Source: Actinomycetota bacterium (GTDB lineage Bacteria; Actinomycetota; Nitriliruptoria; Nitriliruptorales; JAHWKO01). From it: DNA of 64,000 bases. Every line of letters begins with the position of its first letter. Position 1 is the stretch's first letter. A program made the position numbers and the translations under genes. Where the stretch lies: the NCBI GenBank assembly GCA_019347675.1, contig JAHWKW010000018.1, forward strand, positions 1 to 64,000, in the 5' to 3' direction. Under the pieces are notes generated by a model. That model saw nothing but the letters and a program-made list of their open reading frames with translations, ran no database searches and was not told the DNA's origin. Shown here in pieces: positions 49,084-57,790 of the stretch.

Positions 49084-49887
49084 GTGCGGCCACCGTGGGA
49101 GCGAGAGGGGGGCAACACCCCGATCGTGGCGACGGCGATCCACGCCGGTCACGACCTGCGTGATGAGGTGCGCGAGCTGATCGCGTTGGACGACGCGGCC
49201 CGCCTCCGCGAGGAGGACCCCTACACCGACTTCTGGACGCGCATCGTCGTGACCAGGATCGTGGTGAACCGGTCCCGCTTCGAAGTCGACCTCAACCGGC
49301 CGCGCGGCGGCGCCGTCTACCGCTCCACGGGCGACGCGTGGGGGTTGCAGGTGTGGCGCGAGTCACCGCCCGACCCGGTCGTCGACGGCTCGCTCGGGCT
49401 GTACGACGCGTTCTACGCCGAACTGGAGATGCTTCTGACCGCGCTCGAGCGCCGCTTCGGCGGGTTCGTGGTGTACGACCTGCACAGCTACAACCACCGA
49501 CGCGACGGGCCGGATGCCCCGCCAGCCGACCCGTCCGACAACCCGGAGGTCAACCTCGGCACCGGGGGGCTGGACCGCCAGCGCTGGGCCGCGCTGGTCG
49601 ATCGCTTCGTCGCGGAACTGCGCGCCGCCGGGATCGGCGGCCACCAGCTCGACGTGCGCGAGAACGTGCGTTTCGAGGGTGGTCACCTGTCGCGGTGGGT
49701 CAGCGAGCGGTTCCCGGCGACGGGTTGCTGCTTGGCGATCGACGTCAAGAAGTTCTTCATGGACGAGCACACCGGCGAGGTGAACGAGGAGACGTGGACG
49801 GGGCTGCGCACGGCGTTGGCCGCCACCCTGCCCGGGGTCCTGGAGGAGTTCAGCCTCGCGCGCGGCATCGGAGGCGGCCGGCCGTGA
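49084..49887 (+). CDS. N-formylglutamate amidohydrolase family protein
   Basis: A 267-residue zinc hydrolase-like protein (FGase fold): VATAIHAGHDLRDEV gives a metal-binding His, VNRSRFEVDLNRPRGGAVYR and VVYDLHSYNHRRDGPD are conserved, and NLGTGGLDRQRW is also typical. The family includes true formylglutamate deformylases, but members in this three-gene cluster probably act on another amide. GTG 49084. Its stop overlaps the next GTG by four bases. Confidence 0.8.
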   Translation: MRPPWEREGGNTPIVATAIHAGHDLRDEVRELIALDDAARLREEDPYTDFWTRIVVTRIVVNRSRFEVDLNRPRGGAVYRSTGDAWGLQVWRESPPDPVVDGSLGLYDAFYAELEMLLTALERRFGGFVVYDLHSYNHRRDGPDAPPADPSDNPEVNLGTGGLDRQRWAALVDRFVAELRAAGIGGHQLDVRENVRFEGGHLSRWVSERFPATGCCLAIDVKKFFMDEHTGEVNEETWTGLRTALAATLPGVLEEFSLARGIGGGRP

Positions 49888-51749
49888 CCAACGCCGATCC
49901 GGGGAGCGACATCGCGCGTCTGGCCGACGACGTCTGCGCCCGGCTGCGTGCGGGGGGGCTGGTTCACCGCGACCTCCCTGGCGGCCGGGTGCATATCGAC
50001 CGCCCCCAGCCGTTCCTGGCCGTGCACCGCACCGTCGGCGCCGGTTCGACGGCTGCCGAGCGGCTGGTCCGCAGCCACGGGTCGTACCTGGTCGTGGCCG
50101 GCGACCGCCTCGAGCTGGCCCGGACCCTGACCCGGGCCCTGGCCGGGGAGTTGACCGACCGGTTCGGATCGGTGCTGGTGCTGGAAGCGTGGGGGGGTTC
50201 TGAACACGGCGAGACCACGTTCCGTGTCCACGCCCCGGCTGCGGACGTCCCGGCGGTCACCACGCTGTGCGAGGGGTTGGAGCAGGTCCAGGTGGCCGGG
50301 ATCACGCCACGGGTGGAGCGGTGGGACGCGCGCGCACCGACCGCCCCGACGCTGCAGCCGGTGCTCACCGCCGACGACGTGCGGCGCCTGGGGTGCCTGT
50401 TGGTCGGTCTGGAGATCCCGCCGGTGTTCCGTGATCGGGAGTCCGGCGCGGAGCTGCCGCTGGTTCTCCGCGACCTGCAGGGGCAGCTGACGCGGGTGGT
50501 GCACGACGCGTTGTTCGTCTTCACACAGGTCCAGACCAGCTACCGCCCGCTGGACGCCCGGGCGCTGGGGCGACGGATGGTGCTGGGCGCCGCCCGGGAG
50601 GTCGACGAGGAGCTCGCCGCGATCGCGACGGCCATCGACTTCCTCCTGGCGGCCACACCGGTCAACGCCGACGAGGCCTGGACTGCCTTCGAAGATGCCG
50701 GCTTCGACGTCGAGCCGGTGTTCCGGTACCGCCCGTTGTCGGTCGACCCTGACGTGCTCAAGCGCCGCCTGTACGCCGTCCGGGTCGAGGACGTCGAGGA
50801 TCCGACGCTCGCGACCCTGTTCCGGGCCAAACGCCGTGAGGTCGATCGGCGGATCACCATGCTCGAGGACCGCGGTTCGCCAGCGTTCCTCTACGGCAGC
50901 CTGCAGCTGCACGGCGGGGTGGACGACGCCCTTCGGTCGCTCGCCAACGCGGTGCTGGCTCGCATCGACCCGGCGGCGCGCGACACGGACGCCGACGCGT
51001 CGGTCGACGCGCACTCGTTCGCCGCCGCCGCACGGGCCGAGCTCGCCCACTACCGCCGCGACGCGCCCGACGTGGACGCGGTCGTCACCGTCCGCGACGA
51101 CGTGTCGGGGGTCCTGGTGTCCGAGGGTGACCTCCTGGTCGGCAGCCACGGCCGGTTCGCCCGCTCACGGGTCGAGCCGCTGATCCAGCACGAGATCGGG
51201 ACCCACGTCGTGACCCACGTCAACGGTCGTGCGCAGCCGCTCCAGCTGCTGCGGGTCGGCCTGCCCGGGTATGAGGCGACCCAGGAGGGGCTGGCGGTCG
51301 TGGCCGAACACGCGGTCGGTGGCCTGACCCCCGGCCGGTTGGCGCTCCTTGCCGGCCGGGTGATCGCCGTGGACACCGTCGTCAGCGGGGCGACGTTCGT
51401 GGAGACGTGGCGGCGGCTGCACCACGGCCATGGCTTCACGGCCACGGTGGCCTTCACGATCGCGATGCGGGTCCACCGCGCTGGCGGGTTGACGAAGGAC
51501 ACGATCTACCTGCGCGGCCTCGTCGACCTGCTCGCCCACCTCGCCGGTGGCGGGTCGTTGGATGCGCTACTGGTCGGGAAGCTGCCATTGGCGGCGGTCC
51601 CGGTGGTCGATGAGCTCCGCGCGCGGCAGGTGCTTCGGCCGCCGCGGGTGCGCCCGCGGTGGTTGGACCGCCCGGAGGCGGCGCGGCGGCTCGATGAGCT
51701 CCGCGCCGGTCGGTCGCTGCTGGATCTGGTGGAGGGCATCGCGGCGTGA
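49884..51749 (+). CDS. DUF1704/MATCAP-like metallopeptidase
   Basis: A 621-residue protein of the 'flavohemoglobin expression-modulating QEGLA motif' family (Pfam DUF1704), related to the eukaryotic tyrosine metallocarboxypeptidases. The motifs QHEIGTHVVTHVNG (HExxxH-type zinc site) and EATQEGLAVVAEHAVGG are visible around residues 435-480. The N-terminal part is of unknown fold. GTG 49884 overlaps the amidohydrolase; its stop overlaps the ATP-grasp gene, so all three are coupled. Likely trims a C-terminal residue from a peptide or protein. Confidence 0.8.
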   Translation: MTNADPGSDIARLADDVCARLRAGGLVHRDLPGGRVHIDRPQPFLAVHRTVGAGSTAAERLVRSHGSYLVVAGDRLELARTLTRALAGELTDRFGSVLVLEAWGGSEHGETTFRVHAPAADVPAVTTLCEGLEQVQVAGITPRVERWDARAPTAPTLQPVLTADDVRRLGCLLVGLEIPPVFRDRESGAELPLVLRDLQGQLTRVVHDALFVFTQVQTSYRPLDARALGRRMVLGAAREVDEELAAIATAIDFLLAATPVNADEAWTAFEDAGFDVEPVFRYRPLSVDPDVLKRRLYAVRVEDVEDPTLATLFRAKRREVDRRITMLEDRGSPAFLYGSLQLHGGVDDALRSLANAVLARIDPAARDTDADASVDAHSFAAAARAELAHYRRDAPDVDAVVTVRDDVSGVLVSEGDLLVGSHGRFARSRVEPLIQHEIGTHVVTHVNGRAQPLQLLRVGLPGYEATQEGLAVVAEHAVGGLTPGRLALLAGRVIAVDTVVSGATFVETWRRLHHGHGFTATVAFTIAMRVHRAGGLTKDTIYLRGLVDLLAHLAGGGSLDALLVGKLPLAAVPVVDELRARQVLRPPRVRPRWLDRPEAARRLDELRAGRSLLDLVEGIAA

Positions 51750-52792
51750 AGCTCGGCCTGCTGGTCAACCGCATCCCGACCGAACTTGCGGACTACTCCA
51801 CCACGCACCTGGCGATGGCGGCGACGGCGTTGGGTCACGAGGTGTGGTACATGGACACCGACGACCTGGCCTACGATCCCGACGAATCGATCCGGGCACG
51901 GGCGCAGCGCACCCCCGACGGGTCCACGCAGGATTCGGCGGCGTTCCTGTCGGCGGTGCAGCGGGGCGAGACGGAGTCGCAGCGGATCGCGGTGGAGGAC
52001 CTCGACGTCCTCGTGCTGCGCAACGACCCGGCGGAGGACTTCCTGGAACGTCCCTGGGCCCGGTCGGTGGGGATCATCTTCGGAGAGCTGGCCGCCAACC
52101 GCGGTGTGATCGTCGTCAACGACCCGACGGGCCTGTCGAAGGCCCTCAACAAGCTGTACTTCCAGCACTTCCCAGCCGACATCCGGCCGCGCACGCTGGT
52201 GACCCGCGACCCCGAGGAGGTCCGCGCATTCGTCACCTCCCACGATGGCCGGGCGGTGCTGAAACCGCTGCAGGGATCGGGCGGCCACGGGGTGTTCATG
52301 ATCCGCCCGGAGGACGCCGCCAACCTCAACCAGATGATCGACGCGGTCGCCCGCGACGGGTACATCGTGGTGCAGGAGTACCTCCCCGCCGCCGAGGAAG
52401 GCGACGTGCGGATCTTCCTGATGAACGGCCGGGTGATGGAGCACAAGGGGACCTACGCGGCGTTCCGGCGGGTGCGGACCTCGTCCGACTTCCGCAGCAA
52501 CATCACGGTCGGCGGTCAGCCGGCCGCGGCCGAGGTCACCGACACGATGCTCGAGGTCGCCGAGGCGGTCCACCCCAAGCTGGTGGCCGACGGGATGTTC
52601 CTCGTCGGGCTGGATATCGCCGGCGACAAGCTGATCGAAGTCAACGTGTTCAGTCCGGCAGGCTTCTACAGCATCCACCAGCTGACCGGGGTCAACTTCG
52701 CCACGCACGTGATCGACGCACTGGAGAAGAAGGTCCGCCACCTGCAGACCTACAGCCAGCCGTTCACCAACGCCCAGATCGCGATGCTGTAG
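51746..52792 (+). CDS. ATP-grasp glutathione-synthetase-like ligase
   Basis: A 348-residue ATP-grasp enzyme: MKLGLLVNRIPTELADYSTT, FPADIRPRTLVTRDPEEVRA, GRAVLKPLQGSGGHGVFMI (ATP-grasp loop), VQEYLPAAEEGDVRIFLMNG, and EVNVFSPAGFYSIHQLTGVN with metal-binding Glu/Asn. GshB-like, but it lies in an operon with a zinc amidohydrolase and a DUF1704 peptidase, and no gshA is seen, so its product is probably not glutathione. GTG 51746 overlaps the preceding stop. Confidence 0.8.
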   Translation: MKLGLLVNRIPTELADYSTTHLAMAATALGHEVWYMDTDDLAYDPDESIRARAQRTPDGSTQDSAAFLSAVQRGETESQRIAVEDLDVLVLRNDPAEDFLERPWARSVGIIFGELAANRGVIVVNDPTGLSKALNKLYFQHFPADIRPRTLVTRDPEEVRAFVTSHDGRAVLKPLQGSGGHGVFMIRPEDAANLNQMIDAVARDGYIVVQEYLPAAEEGDVRIFLMNGRVMEHKGTYAAFRRVRTSSDFRSNITVGGQPAAAEVTDTMLEVAEAVHPKLVADGMFLVGLDIAGDKLIEVNVFSPAGFYSIHQLTGVNFATHVIDALEKKVRHLQTYSQPFTNAQIAML

Positions 52793-52798
52793 GAGATG

Positions 52799-53190
52799 CT
52801 GCGGTGGCTGCGGGCGCCGGATGACAACGTGATCGTGCTGGACGCTTCGGCGGCCCGCCGCTCGGAGGCCACGGTTCAACCGGCATCTGGCGGGCGTGTT
52901 TGGGTTCTACGACTTCCACGCTCGTGCGGGGTCGCGCTGGCGGCGGATCTGGTGGCGTGGCGACGTGTTCCGCGGGGGTCGTTCAAGCCGTTCCTGCACC
53001 ACGTTGACCGCGGGAAGTCCCATCCCGACCCGGCCGGTCAAGCTCAAGGCGCCACGGCGGTTGCCGGGCAGCCTGACCGTGGAGGAGGTCACCACGATCC
53101 TGGCGGCCTGTGAGCGGCTGCGGGACCGGTTCGTGTTCGCACTGCTGGCCGAGACCGGGATGCGTATTTGGACGCCCCTGCAGTTACCCG
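52799..53190 (+). pseudogene. Tyrosine recombinase N-terminal remnant
   Basis: WLRAPDDNVIVLDASAARRS, then FGFYDFHARAG and AADLVAWRRVPRGSFKPFLH in alternate frames, then KLKAPRRLPGSLTVEEVTTI and FVFALLAETGMRI form the SAM-like core-binding domain and the start of the catalytic domain of an integrase. It requires at least two frame changes and ends before the first catalytic Arg box. It marks the left edge of an accessory interruption of the conserved block. Confidence 0.65.
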
Positions 53191-53546
53191 ATCGGGGGAG
53201 GTGGCCGAGTCCGCCACCGCCATGGCCCGGGGGGACCCGTCGCATGGCCGCTGTCTCCTTGGACGATGCCGGCGACCTATAGCGCCGCTGACAATGCGCA
53301 CCGTCACGCTGAGGAGGCGGAACACTCCTCTCCCACCGCGATCCCTGCCGCTCGCGGCTGCGAGCTGTCTCGGCCTCACCGTCCTTCGGGACGCCCGCGG
53401 CACGACGGGCGGCTGCTTGCCTCTATGCGACGCGACAGGGAAGGCGACGTGAGCAGCGAGGTCGCGGTCAGCGACGACGCAACCCTGCGGTCGGCGGCGA
53501 CGCCGACGCCGGTGGGTCGGTCCGCGGATTCGACGGGGGAAGCGCC
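53191..53546 (+). other. Gene-free stretch before the permease
   Basis: Nothing convincing. A 36-codon frame (GTG 53450, MSSEVAVSDDATLRSAATPT...) with GGAAGG upstream overlaps the permease start; it could be a short leader, but has no homology I recognise. Confidence 0.3.
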
Positions 53547-55739
53547 GTGGGGCAGCTGACATCCAGCGAGCAGGAGGCGGTACCGGCGCCGAGGACGTTC
53601 GGGACCTTCGAGGGGGTGTTCACCCCCACGCTCCTGACGATCCTCGGCGTGATCATGTACCTACGCGAGGGCTGGGTGATCGGCAACGCGGGCCTGCTGT
53701 GGGGCCTCGGCATCATCCTCGCCGCCTTCGCGATCACCGGCGCCACCGCCCTGTCGCTGTCGTCGTTGACAACCAACATCCGCATCGGCTCAGGGGGCGC
53801 CTACTCGATCATCTCACAGTCGCTTGGACTGGAGGTAGGCGGTGCCGTCGGCATCCCGCTCTTCGTCTCCCAGGCGCTCGCCGTCGCCATGTACGTGTTC
53901 GGGTTCCGAGCCGGCCTCCAGTACGTCGCGCCGGACGCACCAGCGCTCGTGGTGGACCTCGTGGTCTTCGTGTTCGTCTTCGCCGTCGCCTACGTCGGTC
54001 CCGGGCTCGCCTTCCGGGTGCAGTTCCTCATCCTCGCCGCGATCGCCCTGTCGCTGATCTCCATCGCGGCGGCCGCCGTCGGCGGCTCGATGACGGAGCC
54101 GATCACGTGGGTCGGGGACTTCCCCGGCGCGCCGGAGGACGGCTTCCGTGGTGCGAGCTTCTGGGTCGTGTTCGCCGTCTTCTTCCCGGCGGCCACTGGG
54201 ATCATGGCAGGGGCGAACCTCTCGGGCGTGCTCGAGGACCCGCGCCGGAGCATCCCCCGCGGCACCCTCTCCGCGATCGGCGTGAGCCTCGTCATCTACG
54301 TGCTGCTGGCCTTCTGGCTCGCCCGGTCCGCCACCATGGAGCAGCTCTCCTCCGACTACTTCGTGATGATCGGCCGGGCGGCGTGGCCGCCGCTGGTCGT
54401 GGCCGGCCTCCTCGGCGCAACCCTGTCGTCGGCATTGGGATCGATCGTTGGCGCGCCGCGTATCCTGCAGGCCATCGCAGCGAACGGTGGCCTGCCGGGC
54501 GCTCCTCTCCTCGCGGCGCAGGACCGTCGCGGCGAGCCGCGAAACGCGAACATCGTCACCGGCCTCATCGTCTTCGCCGCACTTCTGCTGCGCGACCTCA
54601 ACGCGATCGCGCCGCTCATCACGATGTTCTTCCTCGTGACCTACACGATGATCAACGTCGTCGTGCTGATCGAGCAGAGCCTCGGGCTGGTCAGCTTCCG
54701 ACCGCTCCTGCGGGTGCCCCGCATCGTCCCGCTCATCGGCGCCGGCGGGTGCGTCTTCGCAATGTTCATCATCAACCCGGTGTTCGGGCTCATTGCGGTC
54801 GGCCTCACACTGGCCTTCTACGTCATGCTCGTCCGTCGGCACCTCCAGGCGCCCGCGGGCGACATGCGCAGCGGATTGTTCGTCGCGCTCGCGGAGTGGG
54901 CGGCCAAGCGCGTCATCGAACTTGGCGGCAGCAACGAACGCGCGTGGAAGCCCAACATTCTCCACCCGGTTCAGGACATCGACGAGCTGCGGGCCACGTT
55001 CCGACTCGTCCACGCGATCGCGGCGCCGAAGGGAACGGTCAAGATCATCGGCGTCGGCGGCGATGATCTGGCACGACAGCTAGACGGCGTGAGCCGCGAC
55101 TTCGGCTCCGAGGACATCTTCGCCACCGCGAGCGTCGTCGACGCGGAGAGCTTCGAGCGCGGCGTCGTCACGAGCATCCAGGCGCTAGCCGGTGCGTTCC
55201 TGACGCCGAACATCGTCTTCCTCACCGTTCCCGACGAGATCTCGCGCGACGGTCAGCTCACGGCGATCATGGACGCCGTCGAGCGTCACGACGTCGGCGT
55301 CGTCCTCTCGGCCGCTCACCCAAAGGTGGGCTGGGGACGTCGCCGCGAGATCGCCCTCGTCCTGGGCGACCAGGGCCCGGAGTGGGAGCTGGGTCCGCGG
55401 CTCCCCCACCTTGACCTCGCGACGCTCTGCGCGTACCAGATCGGACGCAACTGGCAGGCGCGACTAACACTCGTCGCCATCGCCCCGTCGCCCGAACACC
55501 GACCGCACGCCCGCCATTATCTCGAACGCCTCTCCTCAGCTGGGCGTCTCCCGCGCGACACGCACACGGTGGTCCTCGAACGCCTCGACGCGGAGCGCCT
55601 CCGCGAGCGTCGCCCCGACCTCGCCATCCTCGGTCTCACGGAGCGCCACAACCTCGACGACGTGCGCTCGACAGTGCGTGAGCTTGGCATCAGCTGCGTG
55701 TTCGCGCACGACGCAGGCACCGAAAGCGCGATCGCATGA
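53547..55739 (+). CDS. Cation-chloride-cotransporter-like APC permease
   Basis: A 730-residue protein. About 12 membrane helices (residues 15-450) begin GTFEGVFTPTLLTILGVIMY then LREGWVIGNAGLL, the SLC12/CCC-type opening, and include VFFPAATGIMAGANLSGVLE, LGSIVGAPRILQAIAANGGL and VLIEQSLGLVSFRPLL. The last 280 residues are a cytoplasmic domain (PKGTVKIIGVGGDDLARQLD, then a second USP-like half). Bacterial relatives are Na-K-Cl or amino acid cotransporters. GTG 53547. It interrupts the conserved block between the ATP-grasp gene and serA, next to integrase remains. Confidence 0.8.
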   Translation: MGQLTSSEQEAVPAPRTFGTFEGVFTPTLLTILGVIMYLREGWVIGNAGLLWGLGIILAAFAITGATALSLSSLTTNIRIGSGGAYSIISQSLGLEVGGAVGIPLFVSQALAVAMYVFGFRAGLQYVAPDAPALVVDLVVFVFVFAVAYVGPGLAFRVQFLILAAIALSLISIAAAAVGGSMTEPITWVGDFPGAPEDGFRGASFWVVFAVFFPAATGIMAGANLSGVLEDPRRSIPRGTLSAIGVSLVIYVLLAFWLARSATMEQLSSDYFVMIGRAAWPPLVVAGLLGATLSSALGSIVGAPRILQAIAANGGLPGAPLLAAQDRRGEPRNANIVTGLIVFAALLLRDLNAIAPLITMFFLVTYTMINVVVLIEQSLGLVSFRPLLRVPRIVPLIGAGGCVFAMFIINPVFGLIAVGLTLAFYVMLVRRHLQAPAGDMRSGLFVALAEWAAKRVIELGGSNERAWKPNILHPVQDIDELRATFRLVHAIAAPKGTVKIIGVGGDDLARQLDGVSRDFGSEDIFATASVVDAESFERGVVTSIQALAGAFLTPNIVFLTVPDEISRDGQLTAIMDAVERHDVGVVLSAAHPKVGWGRRREIALVLGDQGPEWELGPRLPHLDLATLCAYQIGRNWQARLTLVAIAPSPEHRPHARHYLERLSSAGRLPRDTHTVVLERLDAERLRERRPDLAILGLTERHNLDDVRSTVRELGISCVFAHDAGTESAIA

Positions 55740-56378
55740 CCGCCTCATAACGATCGCCACCCACACCATGAGAGAGTTGACACTCCGCCGAGCCCGTCGG
55801 CGCTGACCGACTCGATTGTCACGATTCGAGCCCAAAGCCCCTGCGACTGAGCCACGTAGGCCGACTACCGCGGATCGGTAAGCGGTAGCACGCGAATGCC
55901 GCCAGGTGGAAACCCGCCGCAGAACGTCGGCCGCAACCAACCTGTCCGTGCGGCCGCCGGGGATGTTGCTCGCTTCCGCGTCGCCGTCAAGCTCTGCGCG
56001 ACTCCCTGCATCGGGCGATGAAGAAGGCCGGGGAACGCTTACTCGCGCCCCCGCACGGGGCCCGGTCTGTCAGCGGGCTACGAGCCTGAGTAGTCCCCAC
56101 TGGTCGATTCGGACCTGGTGACAGTTGGGGCCGAACGGCCGGGCGGGGAGGGCGGTTTATGGCCACTCGGCTGTTCAGCCGTTCGTGCCTGCTGTCCGAG
56201 CTCAACGGGTTCCGCGCGGGAGACGCAGCGCTGCAGCGCCAGCGCGCAGGCTGACCTCGACGTCACGTGCCTGGTTGATCGCGTCGAGATCCGCGCCGAT
56301 GAAGGTGGCTCGCCGATCAACGCGGCGGGGCGTGGCTCATGATGCCCGCGATCTCGGGGTTCCCGCGACCACCCTCTG
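55740..56378. other. Gene-free stretch downstream of the permease
   Basis: No ORF with recognisable motifs. A minus-strand frame near 56070-56140 (GPNCHQVRIDQWGLLRLVAR) looks faintly protein-like, but I cannot assign it. Probably debris of the accessory interruption. Confidence 0.35.
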
Positions 56379-57266
56379 TCACGACCGATCTGCGGCGTGC
56401 GCCACCGAGGCATCCTTCCGCGACGGGGTCCGTGCGACGGTGACCATCTCCAGCATGCAGAAGTAGAAGTCATCGCGGTCCAGGATGTACCCGTCGGCCT
56501 CCGGGTCGAAGGCGTCGTGCCACTGATGCAGTTCGTCGCTCGACAGGTATGGGGCTGCAGTCCGCGCGTACCAATCTGCGTTGCCTGCGATGTACCGCTT
56601 GGCTTCTGGCTGGAGTGGCGCCATCTTCTGGATGGCATACGTGCGGGTTGTCACGTCCTGGAGCCCTGCGCTGACGAAGAGTCCGTGCAGCCTTCGACCA
56701 ACGAAGTTGTCGAACGGGGGATCAGGCGGGTCCTCGGCAAGCGCCCGGGCTGCCGCTCGCAGCACGGTCAGCGACAGCTGGACGTCCAAGGGATGGAAGA
56801 TGATGACCGCGCCGTCGAAATCTTTGGCGATGATCCGTCCGTCGGGCCGAGTGACGCGCTTGTGCTCATCGAGGAGGGCGGCGGCATCAGGGACGTAGGC
56901 GAGACAGTTGCCGAAGAACACCGCGTCGAAGGTGTCGTCGGCGAAGGGGATGCGGTAGAAGTCTGCGATCACGAATTCCGTGACGTCCTCCACGCCGGCA
57001 CAGGCGTTGTCCACCGCGTGGCGGATCAAGCCGGGCGACAAGTCGGCGCCGATGACCTTCCCGTCCGGGCCGACCTGCTGTGCCAGCAGCTGTGTCCACA
57101 GTCCTGGGCCGCAGCCCAGGTCCAGGACCACACCGCCCGGCTCGACCTCGAGGTCCTCGACCATCTGGCGCCGTTCACGCTCCTTCGCGCGGTGATGGTC
57201 CACCAGCCAGTCGACGGCGGTGAGCTCGAGCCCCTGGTCGCCCTGGAACGAGCCTGATCTTCCCAT
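56379..57266 (-). CDS. Class I SAM-dependent methyltransferase
   Basis: A 295-residue methyltransferase: VVLDLGCGPGLWTQLLAQQV (motif I), KVIGADLSPGLIRHAVDNA, FDAVFFGNCLAYVPDAAALL and RVTRPDGRIIAKDFDGAVII. The C-terminal 110 residues (RLHGLFVSAGLQDVTTRTYA, ADWYARTAAPYLSSDELHQW) resemble UbiE/ArsM-like small-molecule methyltransferases. ATG 57266 with AGGAAG upstream. It belongs to the accessory stretch; no partner. Confidence 0.8.
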   Translation of the reverse strand: MGRSGSFQGDQGLELTAVDWLVDHHRAKERERRQMVEDLEVEPGGVVLDLGCGPGLWTQLLAQQVGPDGKVIGADLSPGLIRHAVDNACAGVEDVTEFVIADFYRIPFADDTFDAVFFGNCLAYVPDAAALLDEHKRVTRPDGRIIAKDFDGAVIIFHPLDVQLSLTVLRAAARALAEDPPDPPFDNFVGRRLHGLFVSAGLQDVTTRTYAIQKMAPLQPEAKRYIAGNADWYARTAAPYLSSDELHQWHDAFDPEADGYILDRDDFYFCMLEMVTVARTPSRKDASVAHAADRS

Positions 57267-57511
57267 GCTTCCTGCCCTGCCGCCTGTTGCCACCCTATGC
57301 GTGTTGAGGTCGAGCACAACCGGTCCGTCCCGACGAGCCCTCCCCGGCGGCGTCACCACACGACAACGGGCGTCGGATCGGGGCCACGGTGGTGAACCCT
57401 GCGATCCAGTGACGGGGTCACCGGTTCAAGCGCCTGCGGAGCCGCGGCGACGGGCGATGACAGTTGGCCTCTGTCGGTCATCGCAAAGCGGGCTGGGACG
57501 AACGCGCACGA

Positions 57512-57760
57512 TCACGTCTCCGCGTGGGCGGTGATGCGCGGGCGGACGGTCAGCGCGTAGATCAAGGTCCCCACCGGCGGGAGCACCACCTGCACCGCGA
57601 CCCACAGCCACTTGCTGTGGCCCACCATCCGGAAACGGTCCCTCGATTGTGCGGCGGCGTCGACGACGCCGGTCAGGACCAGGATGGCTCCGAACAGCCA
57701 CAAGGTCGCGTCCACACACTCCACCGGTCCGACCGGGGGGGAGGCTACCGCCGGTAGCAT
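57512..57760 (-). CDS. Small PLDc_N-like membrane protein
   Basis: About 82 residues (ATG 57760; GTG 57724 possible): TLWLFGAILVLTGVVDAAAQ, then WLWVAVQVVLPPVGTLIYAL with an R-rich tail, the two-helix 'phospholipase D nuclease N-terminal' layout (DUF/PLDc_N). No catalytic residues. Divergent from serA, whose promoter palindrome overlaps its start region. Confidence 0.6.
   Translation of the reverse strand: MLPAVASPPVGPVECVDATLWLFGAILVLTGVVDAAAQSRDRFRMVGHSKWLWVAVQVVLPPVGTLIYALTVRPRITAHAET
57744..57760. promoter_or_regulatory. Palindrome and -10-like box upstream of serA
   Basis: GCTACC-gcc-GGTAGC (57744-57758) is a perfect dyad that runs into TAGCAT (57755-57760), a plausible -10 box 30 bp before the serA TTG start. 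It could be an operator. Confidence 0.35.
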
Positions 57761-57790
57761 GGCCGGCCGGCCGCGTGCGGAAGCAGTCCC

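Noticed and set aside
53814-55013. 399-codon antisense frame over the cotransporter gene
   Set aside because: Asp/Glu/Arg-rich mirror of a membrane protein; no start signal.
55987-56205. 72-codon minus-strand ORF downstream of the permease
   Set aside because: No ribosome binding site, no motif, composition like neighbouring non-coding DNA.
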